Shown here: piece by piece, positions 1 to 7,200 of the stretch
Layout: each line of letters begins with the position of its first letter
Position numbering within the stretch: position 1 is the first letter of the stretch
From: a virus
Length of the DNA stretch: 21,176 nucleotides
IMG/VR virus record: IMGVR_UViG_3300048028_000075
Location: 1 to 21,176 of that record
Strand: one strand, 5' to 3'
Notes under the pieces: generated by a model
The model's database searches: none
Seen by the model: only the letters and a program-made list of their open reading frames with translations
What the model was told of the DNA's origin: nothing
Program-made: the position numbers and the translations under genes

Positions 1-26
1 ATAGAGTTATTAAGGAATTGGAAAAC

Positions 27-254
27 ATGACAGTAAAAATATGGGATATATCAGTAGGGCCAATATCAGTAGACGAAGCGCCTGATGATGAAGACTTCCC
101 AGAAGGTTGTAATTATTTTGTCGTCTGTAAAACAGAGATAGATGGTGAGATGGAAGAAGTAAACTTTTGGTTTGAAGACCTTGCGCAGATACAAGAATGG
201 CAGAAACATTTTAGAACCAGTATCGAACCGCTTGAAATAGACGAAGAACACTAG
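27..254 (+). CDS. Small acidic phage protein of unknown function (75 aa)
   Basis: I do not recognise this protein. It is short and strongly acidic, with Asp/Glu runs near residues 16-24 and at the C-terminus (EIDEEH). It has no signal peptide, membrane segment or motif I can name. The start is taken as the ATG at 27 because AAGGA at 12-16 lies ten bases upstream of it. A TTG at 18 is in frame but would sit only one base after that site. The stop codon overlaps the AGGAG ribosome-binding site of the next gene (253-257), so the two are probably co-transcribed. It is the first of ten closely packed plus-strand genes, and the transcription unit probably begins before the window. Confidence 0.7.
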   Translation: MTVKIWDISVGPISVDEAPDDEDFPEGCNYFVVCKTEIDGEMEEVNFWFEDLAQIQEWQKHFRTSIEPLEIDEEH

Positions 255-264
255 GAGAATAAAC

Positions 265-729
265 ATGGCCGTTAGAAAGCCTTTTGAACCACACTTATAT
301 GATCGCTTTGACAACCCTGCTAAAGTAAAATTGATCGAGATACTACAGCATCAGGGTCATGAGATCTCTTCTGTAAAGGAGAACTACTATGCTGATGTAG
401 AGTCAACCCGAAAGGGTATCACCTACTACAGTGAAGCAGAGGTTAAGCGAGGTTGGAAGGAAGACTGGCCTGAGGATTGGACTGAGATTAGAATCCCAGA
501 GCGTAAGACACGACTACTTAATAAGTACGAGCATAACGTAAACTTCTTTGTGTTCAATAATGACTTGACTGCTTGCTGGAAGATACGAGGATCTCAGATG
601 ACTGATGACACTATTCGTGAAGCTAAGGGTAGATACATCATGAAGGGTGAAAAGTTCTTTCACATACCCTACAAAGAAGCTGAACTAGTGACATTAAATA
701 GCTTGACCGACAGTCAAGAATCTGTATAA
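265..729 (+). CDS. Putative PD-(D/E)XK-like nuclease (154 aa)
   Basis: The N-terminal half looks like a compact PD-(D/E)XK nuclease core. A helix (residues 20-31) is followed by YYADVES, where an acidic residue could bind metal, and then by TYYSEAEVKRGW, where E-V-K fits the (D/E)XK half of the motif. The rest is rich in aromatic and charged residues and contains strand-like stretches such as NVNFFVFNNDL. This fold is common in phage resolvases and recombination or repair nucleases, but it is divergent and I am matching by eye only. No partner domain is visible. AGGAG at 253-257 sets the ATG start. The neighbouring genes are nucleotide-metabolism genes, which fits a role in phage DNA processing. 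It could equally be a non-catalytic protein of the same shape. Confidence 0.6.
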   Translation: MAVRKPFEPHLYDRFDNPAKVKLIEILQHQGHEISSVKENYYADVESTRKGITYYSEAEVKRGWKEDWPEDWTEIRIPERKTRLLNKYEHNVNFFVFNNDLTACWKIRGSQMTDDTIREAKGRYIMKGEKFFHIPYKEAELVTLNSLTDSQESV

Positions 730-743
730 CTAGGGGTTTCCAA

Positions 744-905
744 ATGAACTACGAAGTCCACCTAGCAATACTCGTAGATAAAGATGCTAATTTCCTGGAG
801 ATTTCTGGGGATAACTCTGGGGTACTCAAAGAGCTAATTGAGTATGCCCTGTATGATATAGATGATATAACTATAACTGAATGTGAGGTAATCAGACATG
901 ACTAA
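744..905 (+). CDS. Small phage protein of unknown function (53 aa)
   Basis: This short open frame fills what would otherwise be a gap between two genes. The ATG at 744 is preceded by AGGGG at 732-736 with a seven-base spacer, and the TAA stop at 903-905 overlaps the next gene's start (898) by eight bases. The protein begins MNYEVHLAILV, continues through a probable helix (VLKELIEYALYDIDD), and ends in a strand-like ITECEVIRHD. That gives an apparent beta-alpha-beta order and a small cytoplasmic protein. I cannot assign a function. The ribosome-binding site, the fit into the gap and the overlap are the reasons to call it real. Confidence 0.65.
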   Translation: MNYEVHLAILVDKDANFLEISGDNSGVLKELIEYALYDIDDITITECEVIRHD

Positions 906-1104
906 ACTAACACTAGATGAAAAAGAATATGAGATTGAAGACCTAACCGATACTCAAAAAGAGATGGTTAATATTCTTAACCTTGGGTCTAACTCTTCAA
1001 CCCTGTTGAATCACATGCTGCAATGTGTTACAGCAATCCAACAGATGAAAACAGATGAGCTACGTCAATCATTAGAAGGTGATAAGGATGATCAATCGAA
1101 GTGA
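898..1104 (+). CDS. Small phage protein, possibly DUF6447-like (68 aa)
   Basis: The N-terminus MTKLTLDEKEYEIEDLT looks like a beta-hairpin leading into a long helix (roughly residues 18-60). This arrangement is seen in small phage proteins of the DUF6447 type. That assignment is a guess from shape and spacing, and no function is known to me for the family. GAGG at 885-888 lies nine bases before the ATG. The start overlaps the upstream gene by eight bases. The end overlaps the MazG-like gene by 17 bases, so the ribosome-binding site of that gene (GAAGG at 1075-1079) is inside this coding region. The three reading frames are probably translationally coupled. Confidence 0.65.
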   Translation: MTKLTLDEKEYEIEDLTDTQKEMVNILNLGSNSSTLLNHMLQCVTAIQQMKTDELRQSLEGDKDDQSK

Positions 1105-1474
1105 TCTAGAAGCGTTTGGATATTTTGATATGTTTCAGAACAGCCCAGACTATGAGAAAGATCCAGTCCGTTTCTACAGTCAGTTTGTAGAAGACAAGGT
1201 ACTAACTAAGGGACGTGAACGTCTAGTAGAAAATACCCTTGGTCTTTCTGGGGAAGCAGGTGAGGTATCTGAAAAAGTAAAGAAGCTCTTTCGTGATAAG
1301 GATAAATTCAAAGATGAAGATATACTGAAAGAGTTAGGTGATGTGTTGTTCTATACGGTAGCCTTGGCAAACATATTCGGCGGTAACCTACGTAAGGTTA
1401 TGGAGATGAACATGGCAAAGCTAGATGATAGAGAGCAACGTGGTGTACTAAAGGGAAGCGGAGATAATAGATGA
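1088..1474 (+). CDS. MazG-like nucleoside triphosphate pyrophosphohydrolase (128 aa)
   Basis: An all-alpha MazG-type enzyme is expected to hydrolyse (d)NTPs to the monophosphate and pyrophosphate. Counting from the ATG at 1088, the metal-binding set is visible: E56 and E59 in LSGEAGEVSEKVKK, then E82 and D85 in KELGDVLFYTVALA. These are the EXXE and EXXD motifs of the family. A C-terminal tail NMAKLDDREQRG is also typical of single-domain phage MazG proteins. ATG 1088 is chosen over GTG 1079 because GAAGG (1075-1079) has an eight-base spacer to it. The stop overlaps the RNR start as ATGA, which couples nucleotide clean-up to deoxynucleotide synthesis. In phages these enzymes have been suggested to adjust nucleotide pools or alarmone signals. 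The substrate cannot be read from sequence. Confidence 0.9.
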   Translation: MINRSDLEAFGYFDMFQNSPDYEKDPVRFYSQFVEDKVLTKGRERLVENTLGLSGEAGEVSEKVKKLFRDKDKFKDEDILKELGDVLFYTVALANIFGGNLRKVMEMNMAKLDDREQRGVLKGSGDNR

Positions 1475-3390
1475 GCAACTACCTACCAACAGACTATCAA
1501 TCCTTCATTCATACCTCACGATATGCACGGTGGCTTGATGACGAAGGGCGACGAGAGTCATGGGATGAAACAGTAGGGCGTTACATGAATAATGTAGTTG
1601 AGCCTGTAGTTGATAGTGGCGCTAGTGAAGACAACATGGAGATAGCACAACAAATAGAACAAGCCATTTTAGGTTTAGAGGTTATGCCTTCTATGCGAGC
1701 CATGATGACCGCAGGTCCAGCTGCTAACCGTGACAACACTTGTATGTACAACTGCAGCTACCTACCCGTAGATGACCCTAAGTCCTTCGATGAGGCTATG
1801 TTTATTCTCTTGTGCGGTACTGGTGTCGGATTCAGTGTCGAGCGTCAGTTCGTCAGTAAGTTGCCTGAGATCCCTGAGTTGTTCTACAGTGAGACTACTA
1901 TTGTCGTCAAAGACAGTAAGGAAGGTTGGGCTAAAGCTCTTCGTCAAGTTCTTGCTCTCCTCTGGGCTGGTGAAATCCCTCAATGGGATATTGGTTTGGT
2001 ACGTCCTGCAGGTGCAAAGCTTAAGACCTTTGGTGGTCGAGCCTCTGGTCCAGCACCTCTTGTTGAGTTGTTCAACTTTGTTATCACTACCTTTAAGAAT
2101 GCACAAGGACGTAAGCTATCTAGCATTGAGTGTCACGACATCATGTGTAAGATTGGTGAGGTAGTTGTCGTAGGTGGTGTACGTAGGTCAGCCATGATTA
2201 GTTTATCTAACTTGTCAGATGATCGTATGCGTCATGCTAAGTCAGGTGCATGGTGGGAGAATGATCCACAACGTGCCTTAGCTAATAACAGTGTTAGTTA
2301 CACAGAAAAACCAGATGCTGTTTCATTCATGAGAGAGTGGATGGCACTGGTAGAGTCAGGAAGTGGAGAGCGTGGTGTATTCAATCGTCAAGCAAGTAAG
2401 AAGCAAGCTGAAAAGAATGGTCGGCGTGATCCTAACTATGAGTTCGGGACTAACCCGTGTAGTGAGATCATACTTAGACCAAATCAGTTTTGCAATCTCA
2501 CTGAAGTTGTGGTACGTGCGACAGACAGCATGGAAGATCTTGAACGTAAGGTTAGACTGGCTACGATTCTGGGAACCATACAATCCACCTACACCAAGTT
2601 TCCATACTTGCGTAAGGTGTGGAACAAGAACACAGAAGAAGAGCGTCTGTTGGGTGTGTCACTTACAGGGATAATGGATAACTCCTTGATGACTATTAAG
2701 AACAAAGGCTTGGAGAAGACTCTTGAACATCTTCGTGGGATTGCTGTATCTACTAATGCTGAATGGGCTAACCGTCTTAATATACCTGTGGCTGCTGCAA
2801 TTACATGCGTCAAACCATCGGGCACGGTCTCACAACTGGTGGATAGTGCCAGTGGCATACATGCTCGCCACAGTCCCTATTATATCCGTACTGTGCGTGG
2901 TGATAATAAAGATCCGCTAACACAGTTCATGACAGATCAAGGTATCCCTAGTGAGCCTTGTGTTATGAAGCCAGATCAAACTACAGTATTTAGTTTCCCT
3001 GTAAAGTCTCCGACTAAGGCAGTGGTTACTGAAGATATGACAGCCATTGAGCAACTAGAGACTTGGTTGATGTATCAGAGATCGTGGTGTGAACATAAGC
3101 CTAGCGTTACGATAAATGTACGAAAAGATGAGTGGTTTGAAGTGGGTGCCTTTGTGTACAAGTACTTTGATGAGATGTCAGGTGTATCCTTCTTGCCTTA
3201 CAACGAACACACTTATCAACAAGCACCTTATCAAGAAATAAATAAGGATCACTACAAAGACTTGCTTTCTTCAATGCCCTCTGCTATTGCTTGGAGTGAG
3301 TTGGCTAACTACGAGAAGGAAGATAACACAGTCTCAATGCAGACAATGGCCTGTACAGGTGATGTCTGTGAGATGGTAGACATAACCTAA
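1471..3390 (+). CDS. nrdJ: Class II adenosylcobalamin-dependent ribonucleoside-triphosphate reductase
   Basis: This enzyme makes deoxynucleotides from ribonucleotides using a radical generated from adenosylcobalamin, so it needs no oxygen and no small iron subunit. The pattern follows the monomeric class II type (Lactobacillus leichmannii reductase as reference). NPCSEI gives C330 and E332, and C341 in QFCNL lies 11 residues later, the same spacing as reference C408/E410/C419. One of C91 or C95 in NTCMYNCSY should be the redox partner. C628 and C633 near the C-terminus match the CXXXXC shuttle pair. Other hallmarks are CGTGVGFSVER, CVKPSGTVSQL and VGGVRRSAMISL. At 639 aa it is about 100 residues shorter than the reference. 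No intein or frameshift is seen. No nrdB-like gene lies nearby. The start overlaps the MazG-like stop. Confidence 0.95.
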   Translation: MSNYLPTDYQSFIHTSRYARWLDDEGRRESWDETVGRYMNNVVEPVVDSGASEDNMEIAQQIEQAILGLEVMPSMRAMMTAGPAANRDNTCMYNCSYLPVDDPKSFDEAMFILLCGTGVGFSVERQFVSKLPEIPELFYSETTIVVKDSKEGWAKALRQVLALLWAGEIPQWDIGLVRPAGAKLKTFGGRASGPAPLVELFNFVITTFKNAQGRKLSSIECHDIMCKIGEVVVVGGVRRSAMISLSNLSDDRMRHAKSGAWWENDPQRALANNSVSYTEKPDAVSFMREWMALVESGSGERGVFNRQASKKQAEKNGRRDPNYEFGTNPCSEIILRPNQFCNLTEVVVRATDSMEDLERKVRLATILGTIQSTYTKFPYLRKVWNKNTEEERLLGVSLTGIMDNSLMTIKNKGLEKTLEHLRGIAVSTNAEWANRLNIPVAAAITCVKPSGTVSQLVDSASGIHARHSPYYIRTVRGDNKDPLTQFMTDQGIPSEPCVMKPDQTTVFSFPVKSPTKAVVTEDMTAIEQLETWLMYQRSWCEHKPSVTINVRKDEWFEVGAFVYKYFDEMSGVSFLPYNEHTYQQAPYQEINKDHYKDLLSSMPSAIAWSELANYEKEDNTVSMQTMACTGDVCEMVDIT

Positions 3391-3401
3391 GGAGATGTAA
3401 G

Positions 3402-3590
3402 ATGTATGTTCTAGTGCTCATAATGTTTTTTGAAGATAGGTATAAGATCCAAGGTCACGATACGTTCTTTCCAAGTCAGCTTGCTTGTCATCAGTTTGCA
3501 GCCCCACTTAAAAAAAGACTTATGGACACTAGACCTTCACCCAATTCTGATGTAAAATACTACTGTTTTGAAGTTCCAAAAGAGGTTTAA
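3402..3590 (+). CDS. Small phage protein of unknown function (62 aa)
   Basis: I do not recognise this gene. The product begins with a short hydrophobic stretch (MYVLVLIMFFEDRY), too short and too quickly charged for a clear signal peptide and more like a buried beta-strand. A basic region (PLKKRLMDTR) follows, and the end is CFEVPKEV. The start is well supported: AAGGAG at 3389-3394, overlapping the RNR stop codon, with a seven-base spacer. The TAA stop is directly followed by the ATG of the DUF3310 gene with no spacer. Its place inside the nucleotide-metabolism block says only that it is expressed with those genes. Confidence 0.65.
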   Translation: MYVLVLIMFFEDRYKIQGHDTFFPSQLACHQFAAPLKKRLMDTRPSPNSDVKYYCFEVPKEV

Positions 3591-3824
3591 ATGAAATACG
3601 ATCCAGTAAATAGCCCAGCGCATTACAAGTTAAGTGGTGGGATAGAGTGCATTGATTATATTAAACAGGTACTAACTCTTGATCAGTTCATAGGTTACTG
3701 TCACGGTAATATGATTAAGTATCAGCACAGGTACATGTACAAGGGTAACCCTGTGCAGGATATGGAGAAAGCAGAGTGGTATTTAAACAAGATGCTAGAG
3801 GCAATGGAGGAGAAACATAAATGA
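3591..3824 (+). CDS. DUF3310 family phage protein (77 aa)
   Basis: The sequence matches the phage DUF3310 family as I remember it. It opens with VNSPAHYK at residues 6-13, then GGIECIDYI, then a block containing QFIGYCHGNMIKYQHRY, and ends with KGNPVQDMEKAEWYLNKML. Members occur widely in phages and are often labelled as a nucleotide-kinase-like protein, but I know of no secure biochemical basis for that label. The histidine and tyrosine pattern is strongly conserved within the family. AGAGG at 3581-3585 precedes the ATG with a five-base spacer. The stop TGA overlaps the next ATG as ATGA. Length is usual for the single-domain form. The family call is firm, the function open. Confidence 0.85.
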   Translation: MKYDPVNSPAHYKLSGGIECIDYIKQVLTLDQFIGYCHGNMIKYQHRYMYKGNPVQDMEKAEWYLNKMLEAMEEKHK

Positions 3825-3988
3825 GGCCATACGAAGAAGGTATAAAAGACTTTAGGGAGGGTAGCTTAGGCAACCCTTACAAGGTCAATACAAAACCTAA
3901 CAGGGAGTGGGAGATGGGCTTCAACAAAGCTTACTTCCGTAATCTTGAGAGAGTAAAGCTGAATGAACAAAAACAAAAAGAGTCTTGA
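3821..3988 (+). CDS. Small RMF-like phage protein (55 aa)
   Basis: This short gene begins at the ATGA overlap with the DUF3310 gene. The protein has the layout of the ribosome modulation factor family: YEEGIKDFREGSLGNPY, then a gap, then NREWEMGFNKAYF. That is the pattern G-x-x-x-F-x-x-G...NPY...W-x-x-G. RMF-type proteins dimerise or hibernate ribosomes in bacteria. Many phages carry short proteins with this signature, whose role is not established to my knowledge. The match is motif-level and by eye, and the basic charge seen in true RMF is weaker here. A zinc-free, helical small protein of other function is possible. The 3' end overlaps the following gene by 26 bases. Confidence 0.6.
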   Translation: MRPYEEGIKDFREGSLGNPYKVNTKPNREWEMGFNKAYFRNLERVKLNEQKQKES

Positions 3989-4184
3989 AGAAGAGGCCAA
4001 AAGTTACAGGCAGAAAAAAATAAAGCCACCGCTTAAGAACAAAGCACTTACATCCCGTAGGTACTTAGCTGGTCAAGCGATGGCTGCACTATTATCAAGG
4101 TCTCCAGGTCATGTTCACAAAGGAGATATAAAACGTGAGTCATATGATTGGGCGGACTTCATGTTAGAGGATGATGATGAATAA
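3963..4184 (+). CDS. Small basic/acidic phage protein of unknown function (73 aa)
   Basis: The first 30 residues are strongly basic (MNKNKKSLEEEAKSYRQKKIKPPLKNK). The middle is a helix with SRRYLAGQAMAALLS, and the end is YDWADFMLEDDDE. The pattern of an AGQAMxALL helix followed later by YxxADxML is one I have seen in small phage proteins of unknown role near replication genes. No function can be given. The start lies 26 bases inside the previous gene. GAGAGAG at 3947-3953 is a plausible ribosome-binding site with a nine-base spacer. This is the last plus-strand gene: its TAA (4182-4184) is followed within four bases by the terminator hairpin at the convergence point. Confidence 0.65.
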   Translation: MNKNKKSLEEEAKSYRQKKIKPPLKNKALTSRRYLAGQAMAALLSRSPGHVHKGDIKRESYDWADFMLEDDDE

Positions 4185-4187
4185 CAA

Positions 4188-4211
4188 AAGGGGGCTTCAA
4201 GTGGCCCCCTT
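4188..4211. terminator. Bidirectional terminator hairpin between converging operons
   Basis: An eight-base-pair perfect stem, AAGGGGGC against GCCCCCTT, closes an eight-base loop (4196-4203). It lies between the stop of the last plus-strand gene (4184) and the stop of the last minus-strand gene (4216). Read on the minus strand, the stem is followed by TTTTGTTATT, a good U-tract. Read on the plus strand the following AAGTTTATT is weaker. Both transcription units end here, so one hairpin can serve both. Confidence 0.85.
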
Positions 4212-4215
4212 AAGT

Positions 4216-7200
4216 TTATTCTGTTTGCTTTTTAAAGATACGTAAACTACGTAAAGATTTTTCAGTCTCTAGATACCGTTGGAGTATAAAGAGTTCGTTA
4301 GGTTCTAAGTCTTCGAGGTCTCCTAGATTTAATTCTTTGAGGCCTTTTTGAACACCTGACTTAGGAAACTTGCTAGTTATGTCGTACTGTAGCGCAGTTA
4401 CATCTTCAGGTCCAGAGTATTGCATACGCAAGAAAGTCTTAGCTAAATCTTTTGCTCTGGGTATAACGTCACCCTTCCAATGCTGTAACTTCTCTGCTTG
4501 ATTTAATTTATCAAACCAATTAGACTCTAGTAATAAACTTGACTCTGCTTCTATTATATCAAAGAAGATTCCACTCAAAGTATTTCCGGCTTGAGGTGCT
4601 TGGTCTTTAACTTTCTTACTGTTTCCAATCAGGGTGTCAAGTTTATAGTCTGGTATACCTACCCTATTCATAACACGTTGAGTATCAGTAAGCCTGATGT
4701 TTCTAATACCTAACATCTTAGTGGATTGTATATCAGCTGTACCACCTGCAGCAGTCTGTCTAGCTTCGGCTAAAGGCTCTCCCATAAACAAAGGTATGAT
4801 ATTATCTATGTAACGAAAGGCATTATTTACTAGCTTGTTGTTTTGTTTTCTATCTATAGGTGCAGCATCTTCACCTCTAGCAAGACCAGCGACAATGTTC
4901 AAAGGTTCTGCAGCCCTGAATACAGGATTTACAAACTGACTAGCTAAGGTGTTGCCAGCTATATTTAAAGCACCAGCAACATCACGTCTTTCAGGGTCAA
5001 CCATAAGCGTAATAGACTCTAGTGTATCTCTTTGAGTTTTATCTAAGTTCCTTAATAAACCACTTAAACCAAAGTCTGCACTAAATTGTTTAAAAGCTTC
5101 CATAGCTTGTTGCTTTTCACCCATCCGCATCAACGCCCAGATTCTACCCCCAGCCCTGTATGCAGATATAGGAAAGTCAAACTGCTGATTTATAATTTCC
5201 CCACCAGCAGTAGCTGTTGCATACATAGGTAACCCTTTTTTAACGTTGTCAATTTCTTCATTAGATACTACCCAAAGAGCACCAGCAGATACCGTAGTTC
5301 TAGCAAATGCTTCTTTCATAGTCATGTCTTTATAGAAACCCATACCCTTTGCAATCATGTTTACCCCAGGGGCATTCTTTCCTGTAAAGGCTACTGTGGC
5401 ATTAAAGAATCTACCAAAGGGAACTGCCATACCTATAACAGGAAGTTTTCTGACGTCCTCTATATAACCTGCAACTGTACCCACTAAGCCTTCACCCTTA
5501 TAAGATTTAGAAAAAATTGCCTCTAAGGTATCTTCAACAGCATTAGCTTCTATAGTACGGTATTCCTTACTCCCCATATATTTTTGAAGGGACATATCGC
5601 CTATCTTTTCAGATCTATAAAAGTCATTCCAACCTTTACCTGTAGCAGCTCTAAGCTTCTTATCCATCTGAAATAAAAACTCTTGCGACTTAGTAAATCC
5701 ATCCTGTGCTTGTACTAAGGTAAGCTTCTGCACCATATCAATATAGTTATCTGTTCTTAACCCAACTAATTTCATACGTGGGCTAAACTTACCGCCTGTT
5801 AGTAATGTATTGGTACCCTCTACACCACCAGGGAGTACACTGTTTAGTTTTTGAAGTGCTTCAGAGTTTCTTTGTAGTGCAGATTCAAAAGCTGTATAAG
5901 TCATGTCAGGATCAAGTAAGAACTTGACCCTTTGCATATTAGATTCCATAAGAATCTTAGCTAACCTCTGAGTTTCAGCACCTTTTTCTACTTGACCAGC
6001 CAACTTTTGTAGTGTGCCATATCCAGCATTTACTAGTGCCATAGACATATCAGTAGCACTTTGCAAAGCAGTGTTAGTACCCCAACCAACTACATTAAGT
6101 GCACTTGTAGAAGGATGGGCAACAAGCAGCCTAATTAAACGATCTTGGTTTTTCTGGAAAGCTTCTAACGTCATCCCAGTTATAGTTGGATCAACATCTT
6201 TAGCAGCCTTAGGTTCGGTACCCTTTAAAGTAGACAGCCTTAAGTTTTTGGTGGTAACTTTACCTTTTCTATTGCGATAAACTACTGTTGCCAGATCACC
6301 ATCTATTTCTTTAACTTCACCAATTCTTTTTGTACCTACTGAAGATACTCTATCGCCAACTTCTATTGTCTTAACAGATATATCACCACGAATAAATCCA
6401 GCATCTAAGGCAGACTGATACAGATCCTTCAATTCCATATCAGTAATAGAAAGACCTAGCTGTTTAGCTGACTGACCCATGAGACCAAGAGTTGAACCAG
6501 CCTCAGACATCTTGTATGACAGTATGTCACCTATATCTCTACCAGTAACTTGAGATCTTGGGATGATGTTGCCATCATTGTCACGTACTTTAATCTTATT
6601 ACCAGTAGCTTTTTCAATAGATTTTATAAACCCTTGAGCTTCCTTGTCACTAACATCGGCAATAATATCAGCCATCCAGTTGGTAAACTTATCATCTTCA
6701 AAACGTTTAGCCCAGACAAAACCTTTTTCAAAGGCAGTCTGAGTCATACCCTTAAAGATAACTTCATCGCCTTCGTTATGCCCTAGTATAAGAACTTTAA
6801 AAAAGTCGTGGCTAAAGTCTTTGCTACCTTTAGATAACTCTGCGCCACCCTCTAGTTTTGTCTTCCAATCTCTACCAACATCTACTTTCTTTTGCTTCAC
6901 ATATTTATCTATAGATTGAGAAGCCTCTGACAAAAATCCCGTAGCATCTGGTGTAGATAGTTCCATCGTAGGTACTGCTGTATCTGACACACCACGTCTT
7001 GCAATTAAGCCAGCTTGAACACCACCCATAATAATACCACCAGCAGCAGCTATGCCCACAGCTAGGTAGTTAATATCTTCTTGTGCATCTACATCTACCA
7101 AACCATCTTGATACAAGTACTCCATACCCGTACCTATTGCAGCATCTATACCAGTGGTAATACCTATCTCTGTAATAGCTTTCTTAGTAGCTAGACGTTG

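Noticed and set aside
18-26. TTG start for the first gene
   Set aside because: Only one base would separate it from the AAGGA site; the ATG at 27 has a normal spacer.
66-314. Minus-strand open frame over the first two genes
   Set aside because: It lies opposite two plus-strand genes with good ribosome-binding sites, has no such site itself, and its Phe/Tyr/Val-rich product is what antisense reading of AT-rich coding DNA gives.
1762-2858. Several open frames on both strands inside the reductase gene
   Set aside because: The whole stretch is coding for NrdJ with all catalytic motifs in one frame; the others are shadows.
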